Assembly: GCA_902556425.1 (NCBI GenBank)
Contig: CACDWG010000011.1
Coordinates: 19,142-83,141, forward strand
DNA length: 64,000 nucleotides
Direction: 5' to 3'
Source: UBA4421 sp002704225
GTDB lineage: Bacteria; Pseudomonadota; Gammaproteobacteria; Pseudomonadales; Azotimanducaceae
The translations under genes were made by a program, and so were the position numbers. The notes under the pieces are model-generated. The model was not told the origin of the DNA, did not search any database, and was given only the letters and a program-made list of their open reading frames with translations. Within the stretch, counting starts at the first letter, position 1; every line of letters begins with the position of its first letter. Below are positions 26,936 through 35,463 of this stretch, piece after piece.

Positions 26936-28258
26936 TTAGCGCTGATAAGCCAATGCTTGGCCATAGGGGCCCTCGACGACCTGTTGGCCGTCGTAGCGTT
27001 GATGGCCGTTCACCCAGGTGCCTGCAATGCGATGTTTGAACGGATAGCCGGAAAACGGACTCCACCCGCACTTGCTGAGCACCGGCTCGTCTTCCCTCGA
27101 TGTGTTGGGCGCGATCAACGTGAAATCAGCGAAATACCCCTCGCGTAGAAAGCCCCGTTCAGCAACCTGATAAAGAATGGCAGGCGCGTGGGAAGTCTTT
27201 CGAACCACGTGTTCGATGCTAAAGGTGCCGTCCTCAACGCGCTCCATAAGTGATACCAGAGCGTGCTGAACCAGCGGTAGGCCAGCGGGGGCGCCAGCAT
27301 ACTTGCGACTTTTTTCTTCCAGCGTGTGGGGTGCGTGATCGGTGGCGATGACGTCGATACGATCTTCGGCTACAGCCTTAAGCAACGCTGCCCGGTCAGC
27401 AGCGGTCTTGATCGCTGGGTTGCACTTGATGAATGCGCCGCGTTCCGTGTAGTCGTCTGCGCTGAAAAACAGGTGATGTACACAAGCTTCCGCAGTAATA
27501 CGTTTGTTCTCTAGCGGCCCAACCTCGAAGAGTTCCATTTCTTTGGCAGTGGTCAGATGCAATACATGCAGCTTGGTACCGTATTTTTTGGCCAAGCCAA
27601 CAGCGAGCGAGCTGGAGGCGTAGCAGGCGTCTTCTGAGCGAATATTTGGGTGCTCTTGAAAGGGAATGTCTTCGCCCCACTTGGCTGCGGCGTCTGCCTC
27701 GGCCTGCAGAATCATGGGTGTGTTCTCGCAGTGGGTAGCGACCAGCAAGTCTGTGGCGGCAAAAATGCCTTCCAAGGTCGTTTGGTCATCCACCAACATG
27801 TTGCCGGTGCTGGCACCCATAAAAATCTTCACGCCGCAGGTCAAACTTGGATCGACGCTTTTGACGGCCTCCAGATTGTCGTTGGTCGCGCCGAGGTAAA
27901 AACCGTAGTTGGCAGCAGAGCAATTGGCTGCGCGATCGCGCTTGTCGATTAAGGCGCTCTGGGAAATGGTAAGCGGGTTACAGTTAGGCATTTCCATGTA
28001 ACTTGTGATGCCGCCAGCCACTGCCGCCGCGGATTCGGTTCGAATGTTGCCTTTGTGTTCAAAGCCCGGCTCGCGAAAGTGCACTTGGTCGTCGATCATG
28101 CCGGGTATGAGATAGGCACCCTTGGCGTCGAACACGGTGGCATCGGCAGGCGCGGGGACGTTAATGCCCTTGATGCGCTCGTCCTCGATAACGAGGTCGC
28201 CTTCGGTAACGGTACCTTCGTTAACAATGCGTGCGTTGACTATTCGTTGGTTCATCAT
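26936..28258 (-). CDS. pyrC: Dihydroorotase (class I-like)
   Basis: The 440-residue amidohydrolase has a beta-domain start, then the metal motif DDQVHFREPGF. In most class I dihydroorotases this reads DxHVHxRxPG, so the first His is Gln; such Q-bearing versions are also known in Bacteroidetes-type enzymes. Metal/substrate regions are GGITSYMEMPNCNP, a carboxylysine candidate in TCGVKIFMGASTG, THCEN, LHVLHLTTAKE, and ATDHAPHTLEEK near the C-terminus. It cyclises carbamoyl aspartate in pyrimidine synthesis, in the cytosol; a related hydrolase role cannot be excluded. Its start overlaps ridA by four bases, so the two are translationally coupled. Confidence 0.88.
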   Translation of the reverse strand: MMNQRIVNARIVNEGTVTEGDLVIEDERIKGINVPAPADATVFDAKGAYLIPGMIDDQVHFREPGFEHKGNIRTESAAAVAGGITSYMEMPNCNPLTISQSALIDKRDRAANCSAANYGFYLGATNDNLEAVKSVDPSLTCGVKIFMGASTGNMLVDDQTTLEGIFAATDLLVATHCENTPMILQAEADAAAKWGEDIPFQEHPNIRSEDACYASSSLAVGLAKKYGTKLHVLHLTTAKEMELFEVGPLENKRITAEACVHHLFFSADDYTERGAFIKCNPAIKTAADRAALLKAVAEDRIDVIATDHAPHTLEEKSRKYAGAPAGLPLVQHALVSLMERVEDGTFSIEHVVRKTSHAPAILYQVAERGFLREGYFADFTLIAPNTSREDEPVLSKCGWSPFSGYPFKHRIAGTWVNGHQRYDGQQVVEGPYGQALAYQR

Positions 28259-28725
28259 CGGATTCTCACTTCGGCTTCAATTTCTACTGGAACACTAAAG
28301 GGCAGTTCGGCCATGCCCACCGCACTGCGCGCATGGGCCCCGACGTCATTGCCAAAGATCGCTAGCACGGTATCGGAACAGCCATTGATTACGGCGGGTA
28401 TTTTAGTGAACCCGGGTGCTGCGTTCACCATCCCAAAAATTCGTAACCACTTATCGACTTGATCCAGATCCCCTATGTGGGCTTTGATACTGGCACATAA
28501 ACCCAATGCGATACGGGCGGCGATGCGATAGGCCTCGTCTTCACCGACGTCAGCACCGACCTTACCAAAAGGTTGGCTGACCTTACCCATTAAATCTGTT
28601 GGCACGTGTCCGGACAAGTACAGATGATTGCCGTCTGCTCTGACCAGATCGAAGGGTAGGGTGTCGGTATTCATGGGCTGGGGCAATTCCAGTCCGAGAT
28701 CGATCAGTCGCTGTTCAGCGCTCAT
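28255..28725 (-). CDS. ridA: RidA-family (YjgF/YER057c) enamine/imine deaminase
   Basis: The 156-residue protein has the RidA layout: YLSGHVPTD in the first strands and GFTKIPAVINGCSD with HARSAVGMAELPF at the end, the last containing the conserved arginine of active members in RSAVG. RidA hydrolyses reactive 2-aminoacrylate and other enamines formed by PLP enzymes. It is longer than the canonical 128 residues, with extra residues around 15-30 and 70-100. It overlaps dihydroorotase by four bases and is transcribed first, suggesting stress-sensitive metabolite repair with pyrimidine synthesis, though the link may be only organisational. Confidence 0.88.
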   Translation of the reverse strand: MSAEQRLIDLGLELPQPMNTDTLPFDLVRADGNHLYLSGHVPTDLMGKVSQPFGKVGADVGEDEAYRIAARIALGLCASIKAHIGDLDQVDKWLRIFGMVNAAPGFTKIPAVINGCSDTVLAIFGNDVGAHARSAVGMAELPFSVPVEIEAEVRIR

Positions 28726-28853
28726 GGGAATCTCCCGAAAAAGTGATATTACGAGACTATAGAAGGTTCGGTGAGTGGATACACTACTGTCCCAGTCTTC
28801 GTGGCGGCGGTTGGCCGTGATGACTGCCTAACCGTTCGCGGCTGCTGCATAAT

Positions 28854-30374
28854 ATGGGAATGAAAAAGATGGCTGAACCAGTGGTAAATCAAGGCGGCAG
28901 CGCGCTAACCCAACACAGCGCCGCTCACCGTGCGGTCCTTGCGCGTCTTCAGCAGTTGTTGCCGGACGAGTGTGTCATTACCGATTCGGCGGGTTTGCGT
29001 CCCTATGAAACTGACGGACTCACTGCCATTCGGGAAATGCCTTGGTTAGTCGCCTTACCCGAAACCGAAGAGCAAGTGGCCGCCATCGTTCGCTGCTGCG
29101 CAGAGCACCGGGTACCTGTGATTCCGCGCGGCGCTGGTACAGGTTTGTCTGGTGGTGCCAGACCCCATCAGCATGGCGTCGTGCTGGGCCTGTCTAAGAT
29201 GTCCGAGATTTTGGCCGTGGATCCAGACAATAGAGTTGCGCGGGTGCAGCCGGGTGTGCGGAATTTGGCCATTACCCAAGCCGCCGAACAGCACGGTTTG
29301 TACTACGCACCAGATCCTTCATCACAAATCGCCTGCAGTATCGGTGGCAACGTTGCTGAAAACGCGGGTGGTGTTCACTGTCTAAAATACGGTCTGACGG
29401 TAAACAACGTGCTGGGGGTGCGCATGGTGACTGCCGCGGGCGAGGTCGTCGAGTTGGGTGGTGCAGTCTACGACAACCCCGGGCCCGACTTGCTTGCGCT
29501 GCTGTGCGGTTCCGAAGGCATGCTGGGCATCGTCACCGAAGTGACCGTGGCCTTGTTGCCATCGCCAGAAACCAAGACCGTTTTGCTTGCCGCCTTCTCC
29601 CATGTTGTGGATGCGGGTAATGCGGTGGCGGCGATTATCGCTGCTGGGATCATACCCGCAGGCATGGAAATGATGGATAAGATGGCTGTGCAAGCGGCAG
29701 AGGCCTTTGCCAAGGCCGGGTACCCGCTGGATGCCGAAGCCATTTTGATCATTGAACTGGATGGCGCCGACGCCGAGTTGGCAACGCTGAACGATCAGGT
29801 CACCGAGTTGCTGCGTACTCATGGCGCGTACCAGATCGATGAGGCCCACGACGCGACACAGCAGGCGCGACTGTGGAAAGGGCGTAAGTCAGCGTTTCCG
29901 GCCGTGGGCCGCCTGTCTCCAGACTATCTCTGTATGGACGGCACGATTCCGCGTAAGACATTGCCGAAGGTGTTGTCAGAGATAGACGATATTTCCCAAA
30001 CCTTTGGCCTGGCCGTGGCAAACGTATTTCATGCCGCCGACGGCAATTTGCATCCGTTGATTTTATTTGATGCCAACGTGGCTGGTCAGACGGACAAAGC
30101 CATGGCCATGGGAGCGAAGATTCTGGAAGCCTGTGTCGCCGCAGGGGGCACGGTGACCGGAGAACACGGTGTTGGAGTCGAAAAGCTGGACACCATGTGC
30201 GTGCAGTTCACCAGCGAGGAATTGGCGCAGTTTTTTCGGTTGAAGGCTGCTCTGGATCCACAGGAACTGTTGAACCCCGGAAAAGGTATTCCAACACTGA
30301 CCCGTTGCGGAGAGCTAGGTGGCATGCATGTGCACAAAGGCCGCTTACCGTTTCCTGAACTGGAACGTTTCTAG
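28854..30374 (+). CDS. glcD: Glycolate oxidase FAD-linked subunit GlcD
   Basis: GlcD oxidises glycolate (or D-lactate) to glyoxylate with FAD. The 506-residue protein has the PCMH FAD-binding region with PRGAGTGLSGGARP near residue 100, SSQIACSIGGNVAENAGGVH in pieces (QIACSIGGNVAEN), the central GSEGMLGIVTEVT and the C-terminal GTVTGEHGVGVEKLD. All are standard GlcD motifs. It starts glcDEF, with its stop touching the glcE start. Several in-frame ATGs (28854, 28860, 28869) compete and none has a strong Shine-Dalgarno; the family begins with a variable tail, so the start is uncertain. Next to it are two MFS genes that could import the acid. Confidence 0.94.
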   Translation: MGMKKMAEPVVNQGGSALTQHSAAHRAVLARLQQLLPDECVITDSAGLRPYETDGLTAIREMPWLVALPETEEQVAAIVRCCAEHRVPVIPRGAGTGLSGGARPHQHGVVLGLSKMSEILAVDPDNRVARVQPGVRNLAITQAAEQHGLYYAPDPSSQIACSIGGNVAENAGGVHCLKYGLTVNNVLGVRMVTAAGEVVELGGAVYDNPGPDLLALLCGSEGMLGIVTEVTVALLPSPETKTVLLAAFSHVVDAGNAVAAIIAAGIIPAGMEMMDKMAVQAAEAFAKAGYPLDAEAILIIELDGADAELATLNDQVTELLRTHGAYQIDEAHDATQQARLWKGRKSAFPAVGRLSPDYLCMDGTIPRKTLPKVLSEIDDISQTFGLAVANVFHAADGNLHPLILFDANVAGQTDKAMAMGAKILEACVAAGGTVTGEHGVGVEKLDTMCVQFTSEELAQFFRLKAALDPQELLNPGKGIPTLTRCGELGGMHVHKGRLPFPELERF

Positions 30375-31477
30375 TGTCGGGTGATCGAGGCGGCTTGCTG
30401 ATCGAGCAAATCAAATCCGCCGCTGATTCTCGGGAGCGGTTAGCCATTCGGGGTCACGCGAGTAAAGCCAGTTGGCTCCCTGCCGCGTCGAGTGATGGCG
30501 TTTTGGCCCTCGGCGAGCACTCGGGCATTTTGCAGTATGAGCCTGAAGAGCTGGTGATCACCGCCCGAGGCGGTACGTCGTTAAGCGAGATTGATGCGGT
30601 ACTGGCCGAGCGGCAGCAGCAGCTGTCTTGTGAACCACCCCAGCTTGGTGCGGGCAGCGGCACCCAAGGCAGTGGCACCATCGCAGGCGCGGTAGCGTGT
30701 GGTTTGAGCGGCCCGGGTCGGCCTTGGCTTGGCGCAATTCGAGACGCTGTTTTGGGCGTCGAGCTGATTAATGGCGCAGGCGAATACCTCAAGTTCGGTG
30801 GTCAGGTGATGAAGAACGTTGCCGGATACGATGTGTCGCGGCTGCAGGCCGGCGCCTGGGGTGCACTGGGTGTGATGTCGGTCATTAGCCTGAGGGTACA
30901 GCCGGCTTTTGCAGAGGAGTGCACGGTGGGGGGAACATTGTCAGTAGAACAATCGTTATCGCTCTGCGCACAACTGGGGCAGCGCAACCTGCCGATTACG
31001 GCAAGCTACTGGCATGGCGGCGATTTCTGCTTGCGTCTTGCTGGTAATCAAAGCGGCGTGGCGGCAGCCTGTCAGACGTTGGCGGACCAAGGCCTGCGCC
31101 AGCGACTATCGGAGAACCCGCTATGGCAGCAACTGAAAGATCACCAGCATCTTTTTTTTCAACGAGCGCATTCCGAAGCGGCGTCCCAGCGGCTGTGGCG
31201 GGTCGTGACGCCACCAGCCGCCCCCATGCCCAACTTTTTGGCTGACCGGGAAAAAGACGCTCTGATTCTGTGGGGAGGCGGGCTGCGCTGGATGTATCAC
31301 GACGATGCGGCTCAGGTGGACGAGTACAGTAAGGCCGTTGGGGGATGGTGCTGGGCAATTGGCGAGCCAATGCCCATTGATGCCATGCAGGGCCAGATCA
31401 TGAGTCAACTGTCCAAAGCCTTTGACCCTCGCGGTGTCTTTGCCAGTCCCCTTGGCCTCGCCGCAGGAGACGCCTGA
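30374..31477 (+). CDS. glcE: Glycolate oxidase FAD-binding subunit GlcE
   Basis: The 367-residue subunit starts at GTG 30374, overlapping the glcD TAG by one base. It has the second PCMH FAD-binding fold: AVACGLSGPGRPWLGAIRDAVLG and QVMKNVAGYDVSRLQAGAWGALG (quoted in short pieces: CGLSGPGRPWLG and NVAGYDVSRL). GlcE joins GlcD and GlcF to make the active membrane-associated glycolate dehydrogenase. Its length is usual. It overlaps glcF by one base (TGATG), so all three are coupled. Confidence 0.93.
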   Translation: MSGDRGGLLIEQIKSAADSRERLAIRGHASKASWLPAASSDGVLALGEHSGILQYEPEELVITARGGTSLSEIDAVLAERQQQLSCEPPQLGAGSGTQGSGTIAGAVACGLSGPGRPWLGAIRDAVLGVELINGAGEYLKFGGQVMKNVAGYDVSRLQAGAWGALGVMSVISLRVQPAFAEECTVGGTLSVEQSLSLCAQLGQRNLPITASYWHGGDFCLRLAGNQSGVAAACQTLADQGLRQRLSENPLWQQLKDHQHLFFQRAHSEAASQRLWRVVTPPAAPMPNFLADREKDALILWGGGLRWMYHDDAAQVDEYSKAVGGWCWAIGEPMPIDAMQGQIMSQLSKAFDPRGVFASPLGLAAGDA

Positions 31478-32670
31478 TGCAAACTCAACTGCCGGCGGAA
31501 TTCATTGCAACCGATCGTGGCCAGCGGGCCAACGAAATTCTACGCAGTTGCGTGCACTGCGGATTTTGTAATGCCACCTGTCCAACCTATCAACTCTCAG
31601 GCGATGAGCTGGATGGCCCAAGAGGCCGTATCTATCTCATCAAGGAACTCTTTGAAGGCGCGGAAAGTCCCGAGCGGGTGACCCAGCATTTGGATCGCTG
31701 CCTGACCTGTCGCGCTTGCGAAACAACCTGTCCGTCCGGGGTCGCCTACGGCGAACTCGCGGACATTGCCCGCCGGCAAATCGGGCCGCGACGTGCGGGT
31801 CTTCAGGGAGCGCTACGCCAACTCCTGCAGTGGTTGGTGCCGAACGCACGCCGACTGCGTTTGCTCGCGCGTATTGGCAGGTACGTGAGGTTTTTGCTGC
31901 CTCGAGCGCTGGCCTCCCAGGTGCCAAGCGACGTCACCCACGGCCTCGCCGGGAATACCCAAGGAGCCAAACAGGTGCTGCTGTTACAGGGCTGTGCTCA
32001 GCAGGTCACGACGGGTGGCACTAACGAATCGGTTCAGTCGCTGCTTGCGCGGCTGGACATTGGCGTTATGACCTCGCCTCGTGAGGGCTGCTGTGGGTCA
32101 CTCGACATGCATTTGGGCGACGAGGCCAAAACGCTGGATGCTGTGCGCAACAACGTGGATGCGCTTTTCCCTTTGCTGGCTCAAGTGGACGCCATTGTTT
32201 CCACAGCGTCAGGTTGTGGGGTAACGGTGAAAGACTATGGCAGTTTGATGGCCGCAGATCCGGCGTACGCCGAGCGAGCTGCAAGGGTTGCCGAGGCGAC
32301 GGTAGACATCAGCGAGTACCTCGGGGGCATGGCTGCGACACTGACAGCCAAATTTCCCGGTAAGCAGGTGGCCTGGCATCCGCCATGCAGCTTGCAACAC
32401 GGTCAGCAAGTAGAAGGTCTGGTCGAAAAGATCCTGACAGCAGCGGGATACGAGTTACTGCCGGTAGCCGATGCCCACCTGTGCTGCGGCTCGGCAGGAA
32501 CCTATTCGGTTTTGCAGCCTGACTGGTCTGATCAACTGCGGCAGAGTAAGTTGCAGGCCCTGCAATCCCAACAGCCGGACCTGATTGCCACCGCGAATGT
32601 GGGGTGCCAGACGCATCTGGCGGAGGGCACCAAGACCCCGGTTAAGCACTGGATCGAACTGCTCAGTTAA
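31477..32670 (+). CDS. glcF: Glycolate oxidase iron-sulfur subunit GlcF
   Basis: The 397-residue protein carries two 4Fe-4S motifs typical of GlcF: CVHCGFCNATCPTY and CLTCRACETTCPSG, in the first 90 residues. Two CCG domains follow, with CCGSLDMHLG and CCGSAGTYSV, which often bind a further cluster or cofactor. GlcF passes electrons from the FAD subunits to the quinone pool. It closes the glcDEF operon. A divergent ATG is absent; the next MFS gene is 37 bases downstream and could be co-transcribed. Confidence 0.94.
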   Translation: MQTQLPAEFIATDRGQRANEILRSCVHCGFCNATCPTYQLSGDELDGPRGRIYLIKELFEGAESPERVTQHLDRCLTCRACETTCPSGVAYGELADIARRQIGPRRAGLQGALRQLLQWLVPNARRLRLLARIGRYVRFLLPRALASQVPSDVTHGLAGNTQGAKQVLLLQGCAQQVTTGGTNESVQSLLARLDIGVMTSPREGCCGSLDMHLGDEAKTLDAVRNNVDALFPLLAQVDAIVSTASGCGVTVKDYGSLMAADPAYAERAARVAEATVDISEYLGGMAATLTAKFPGKQVAWHPPCSLQHGQQVEGLVEKILTAAGYELLPVADAHLCCGSAGTYSVLQPDWSDQLRQSKLQALQSQQPDLIATANVGCQTHLAEGTKTPVKHWIELLS

Positions 32671-32707
32671 CCTAGTCTTGAAGGTCTAACGATCTTAGGG
32701 GAAGAGG

Positions 32708-34024
32708 ATGGTTGAGGATGACAAGGGCGCGTCAGCCCGGGATTACGGGTTCCTGATGTTTTTGACGCTGCTTAACGTGATGAATTTTGTCGACCGACAA
32801 TTGCTGGCCAGTTTTGCCAACTGGATCGTTCCGGACTTGGGTCTGACCAATACGCAATTTGGTTTGCTCACCGGACTGATCTTTATCTTCTTCTACTCCG
32901 TGGCCGGCGTGTTCATGGGCGTGCTCGCTGATCGGGTGAATCGAACTCGCCTCATCGCTGCCGGTCTGGCGCTGTGGAGCGCGTTGACCGCTCTGTCCGG
33001 AATGGCGAAGGGCTTTGTCAGTCTCGCCATACCACGCCTTTTCATTGGCGTGGGTGAATCCATTATGACGCCGACGGCGATGTCACTGCTGGCAGACCGT
33101 TTTCCTTCCAGTCGTCTAGGCTTCGCCTCAGGTGTGTATTACATGGGCGTGCCCATTGGCGTCGCGATGAGTTTGTTTGTCGTGGCCTATTTAGAACCGC
33201 TATTGGGCTGGCGGGGCTGCTTTTATGCCTTGGGCGGCCTGGGTTTGGTGCTCGCGGCGATCATGTTCTTTATGAAAGAAACGCCTCGGCGTCATGAAGT
33301 GGAAGCGCAAAAGAGGCAAGCAGAAACTGAGGCAGCGGCCATCGAGCGGCCATCCGTGAAGGAAATGCTGGCGATTTTGGTGGCAGCATTCAAACGGTCT
33401 CCGGCCTTGTTGATGACCGTTCTCGGCGGCGTTGCTTTCCATTTTGTTCTCGGGGCAGCGACCTTTGAACAGCTTTGGTTTGTTCAGGAGCGCGGCTTTG
33501 ATCGTACCGAAATCGCCGAACTCAGTGGTTGGTTGGCTTTTGCTGGTGGCATTGCCGGCAATCTCTTTGGCGGCGCTGGTGGCGATATGTTTTTGCGCAG
33601 AACGGGCATGGGCCGACCGATGTTCTTGTTTTGGATCATGCTGATTTTGACCCCAATTTCACTGTATTACCGGGTGGTGGAACCGACTTCTATGTTCTTC
33701 CTATTTGGAATTTTTATTGGTTACTTTCAGCTCGGCTGCTTCTACGGCCCAACGTTTGCAACGGTGCAAGAACTGGTGCCGCCTCAGATTCGCGGTACGG
33801 TGGTTGCGTTCTATATTCTGTCGTTGAACTTTTTTGGCCTGGGACTGGGCGTTACCGGCGGCGGAATTTTTGTGGACTGGATGATCGCCGAGAACATTGC
33901 CGAACCGTATACGGTGACCTTGCTGGTGTTTACGGCATTGTCGTTAATCGCCATTCCACTGTTCTATTTTGCTGGGCGCCGGTTCGAGCGCGACCGGGAG
34001 GCGTTATACAGCGCAATGGCCTGA
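32708..34024 (+). CDS. MFS transporter, spinster-like
   Basis: This 438-residue carrier has about twelve spans and the MFS motif A in LADRVNRTRL (loop 2-3). The N-terminus LNVMNFVDRQLLASFANWI is the characteristic opening of spinster-like carriers, which move lipids, sugars or organic acids. It begins 37 bases after glcF on the same strand and is followed by another MFS gene. A role in glycolate or lactate uptake is attractive but only contextual; classical glycolate permeases (GlcA/LldP) are unrelated. The protein looks complete and has a normal length. Confidence 0.85.
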   Translation: MVEDDKGASARDYGFLMFLTLLNVMNFVDRQLLASFANWIVPDLGLTNTQFGLLTGLIFIFFYSVAGVFMGVLADRVNRTRLIAAGLALWSALTALSGMAKGFVSLAIPRLFIGVGESIMTPTAMSLLADRFPSSRLGFASGVYYMGVPIGVAMSLFVVAYLEPLLGWRGCFYALGGLGLVLAAIMFFMKETPRRHEVEAQKRQAETEAAAIERPSVKEMLAILVAAFKRSPALLMTVLGGVAFHFVLGAATFEQLWFVQERGFDRTEIAELSGWLAFAGGIAGNLFGGAGGDMFLRRTGMGRPMFLFWIMLILTPISLYYRVVEPTSMFFLFGIFIGYFQLGCFYGPTFATVQELVPPQIRGTVVAFYILSLNFFGLGLGVTGGGIFVDWMIAENIAEPYTVTLLVFTALSLIAIPLFYFAGRRFERDREALYSAMA

Positions 34025-34064
34025 GGCCATGCAGCCACGATAAAATTTTAAGGGGAGAGAAATT

Positions 34065-35444
34065 TTGTCTAGCGAACCAACAAACGAACCATCGGTGCCG
34101 GCTGGTGGCGTAACGGAGAGCGGATCGGATAACGCCGCTGAGAAAAAACAGGCGCGCGTCGACAGCTTGATGCAGACCGAATGGTATCGCTGGTATGCGC
34201 TGGCGATCTTGGTACTGGTGTATTGCTCCAGCCATGTGGACCGGCAGATCATGGGGATACTGCTCGAGCCGATCAAGTTAGAGCTGGGTGCCAGCGATAC
34301 TCAGATGGGCTTTCTCATCGGTCTTACCTTCGCCATTTTTTACGCGACCTTGGGTATGCCAATCGCCATGTTGGCAGATCGTACTAACCGCCGAAATATC
34401 ATCGCGTTGGCGACCACGATCTGGTCGGGCATGACGGTCGCCTGCGCCTTTGTTGGTAGCTACAGCCAACTGGCATTGGCACGTATCGGCGTCGGCATTG
34501 GCGAAGCGGGTTCGAGTCCGCCCTCGCATTCGATGATTTCCGACCTGTTTCCCCAACGCCAGCGCGCTACCGCCATGGGTATTTTTGCCATGGGTATCAA
34601 CTTGGGTTTGCTGATCGCCTACTTAGGGGGCGGTTGGATGAGCGAGCATTGGGGCTGGCGTACCACGTTTATTGTCGTGGGGTTGCCGGGTCTCTTAATT
34701 GCATTGCTGGTGCGCTTTACCCTGATTGAACCCCCGCGCGGGGCGTCTGAGGAAGCCAAACAAGATCGCACTGAAGCGCCGGGTCTTGGGGAAGTTTGGA
34801 AAACGATGCTGCAAACGCCGGCGACCCGACATGTGGTCTTTGGCTCTGCCCTGGCAGGTTTCGTGGGTTACGGTATGACCCTCTGGTTACCTGCCTTCTT
34901 TGTGCGCTCTCATGGTCTGAGTCAGAGCGAAACGGGTTTGACCCTCGCGCTGATGGCCGGCATTGTGGGCGGCATTGGCACCTTTACAGCGGGCCGATTG
35001 GCAGACCATTTGGCAAAGCGCGACCCTCGCTGGCTGGCCTGGATTGTTGCGGTAGGCAAGGGTGGATTGGTGCCGTTTTTGGTGTGCTTTTTTTGGTTAA
35101 CCGACCTGACATCTGCGTTAGCGGTTTATCTGATTCCTGCGTTTTTTGGCGGATTCTATCTGGCGCCAACCTTCGCCATGATCCAGCAGCTGGTGCCTGT
35201 GCAAATGCGCTCGGTTGCCGCCGCCATTTGCCTGTTCTTGCTCAACATTATCGGTATGGGCCTGGGACCACAGGGCGTCGGCATATTGAGCGATGTTTTT
35301 GCCGCCGAGTATGGGGCCGAGTCTCTGCGCTACTCGCTTATGGTGTTTAGCCTAATGAATCTCTGGTGTGCCTTTCATTACTTTCAGGCGGCTAAAACCC
35401 TACAGCAAGACACTCAGCGGGTGGCGGATCTGCAGATAGCCTAA
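34065..35444 (+). CDS. MFS transporter, spinster-like, paralogue of the preceding gene
   Basis: The 459-residue protein has a polar 40-residue N-terminal tail, then the spinster-type VDRQIMGILLEP, motif A LADRTNRRNI and about twelve spans. The start is a TTG at 34065 preceded by GGGGAGAG, a good Shine-Dalgarno that decides the start. It lies 40 bases after the previous MFS gene and shows the same fold and similar motifs, indicating an ancient duplication rather than a recent one. The substrate is unknown. It is convergent with the M48 gene, with 19 bases between stops. Confidence 0.85.
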   Translation: MSSEPTNEPSVPAGGVTESGSDNAAEKKQARVDSLMQTEWYRWYALAILVLVYCSSHVDRQIMGILLEPIKLELGASDTQMGFLIGLTFAIFYATLGMPIAMLADRTNRRNIIALATTIWSGMTVACAFVGSYSQLALARIGVGIGEAGSSPPSHSMISDLFPQRQRATAMGIFAMGINLGLLIAYLGGGWMSEHWGWRTTFIVVGLPGLLIALLVRFTLIEPPRGASEEAKQDRTEAPGLGEVWKTMLQTPATRHVVFGSALAGFVGYGMTLWLPAFFVRSHGLSQSETGLTLALMAGIVGGIGTFTAGRLADHLAKRDPRWLAWIVAVGKGGLVPFLVCFFWLTDLTSALAVYLIPAFFGGFYLAPTFAMIQQLVPVQMRSVAAAICLFLLNIIGMGLGPQGVGILSDVFAAEYGAESLRYSLMVFSLMNLWCAFHYFQAAKTLQQDTQRVADLQIA

Positions 35445-35463
35445 CGTCTGAGCGTACAGAGTC

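Noticed and set aside
33529..34113. 194-residue frame over the end of the first spinster-like MFS gene
   Set aside because: Out-of-frame shadow with no motif of its own.
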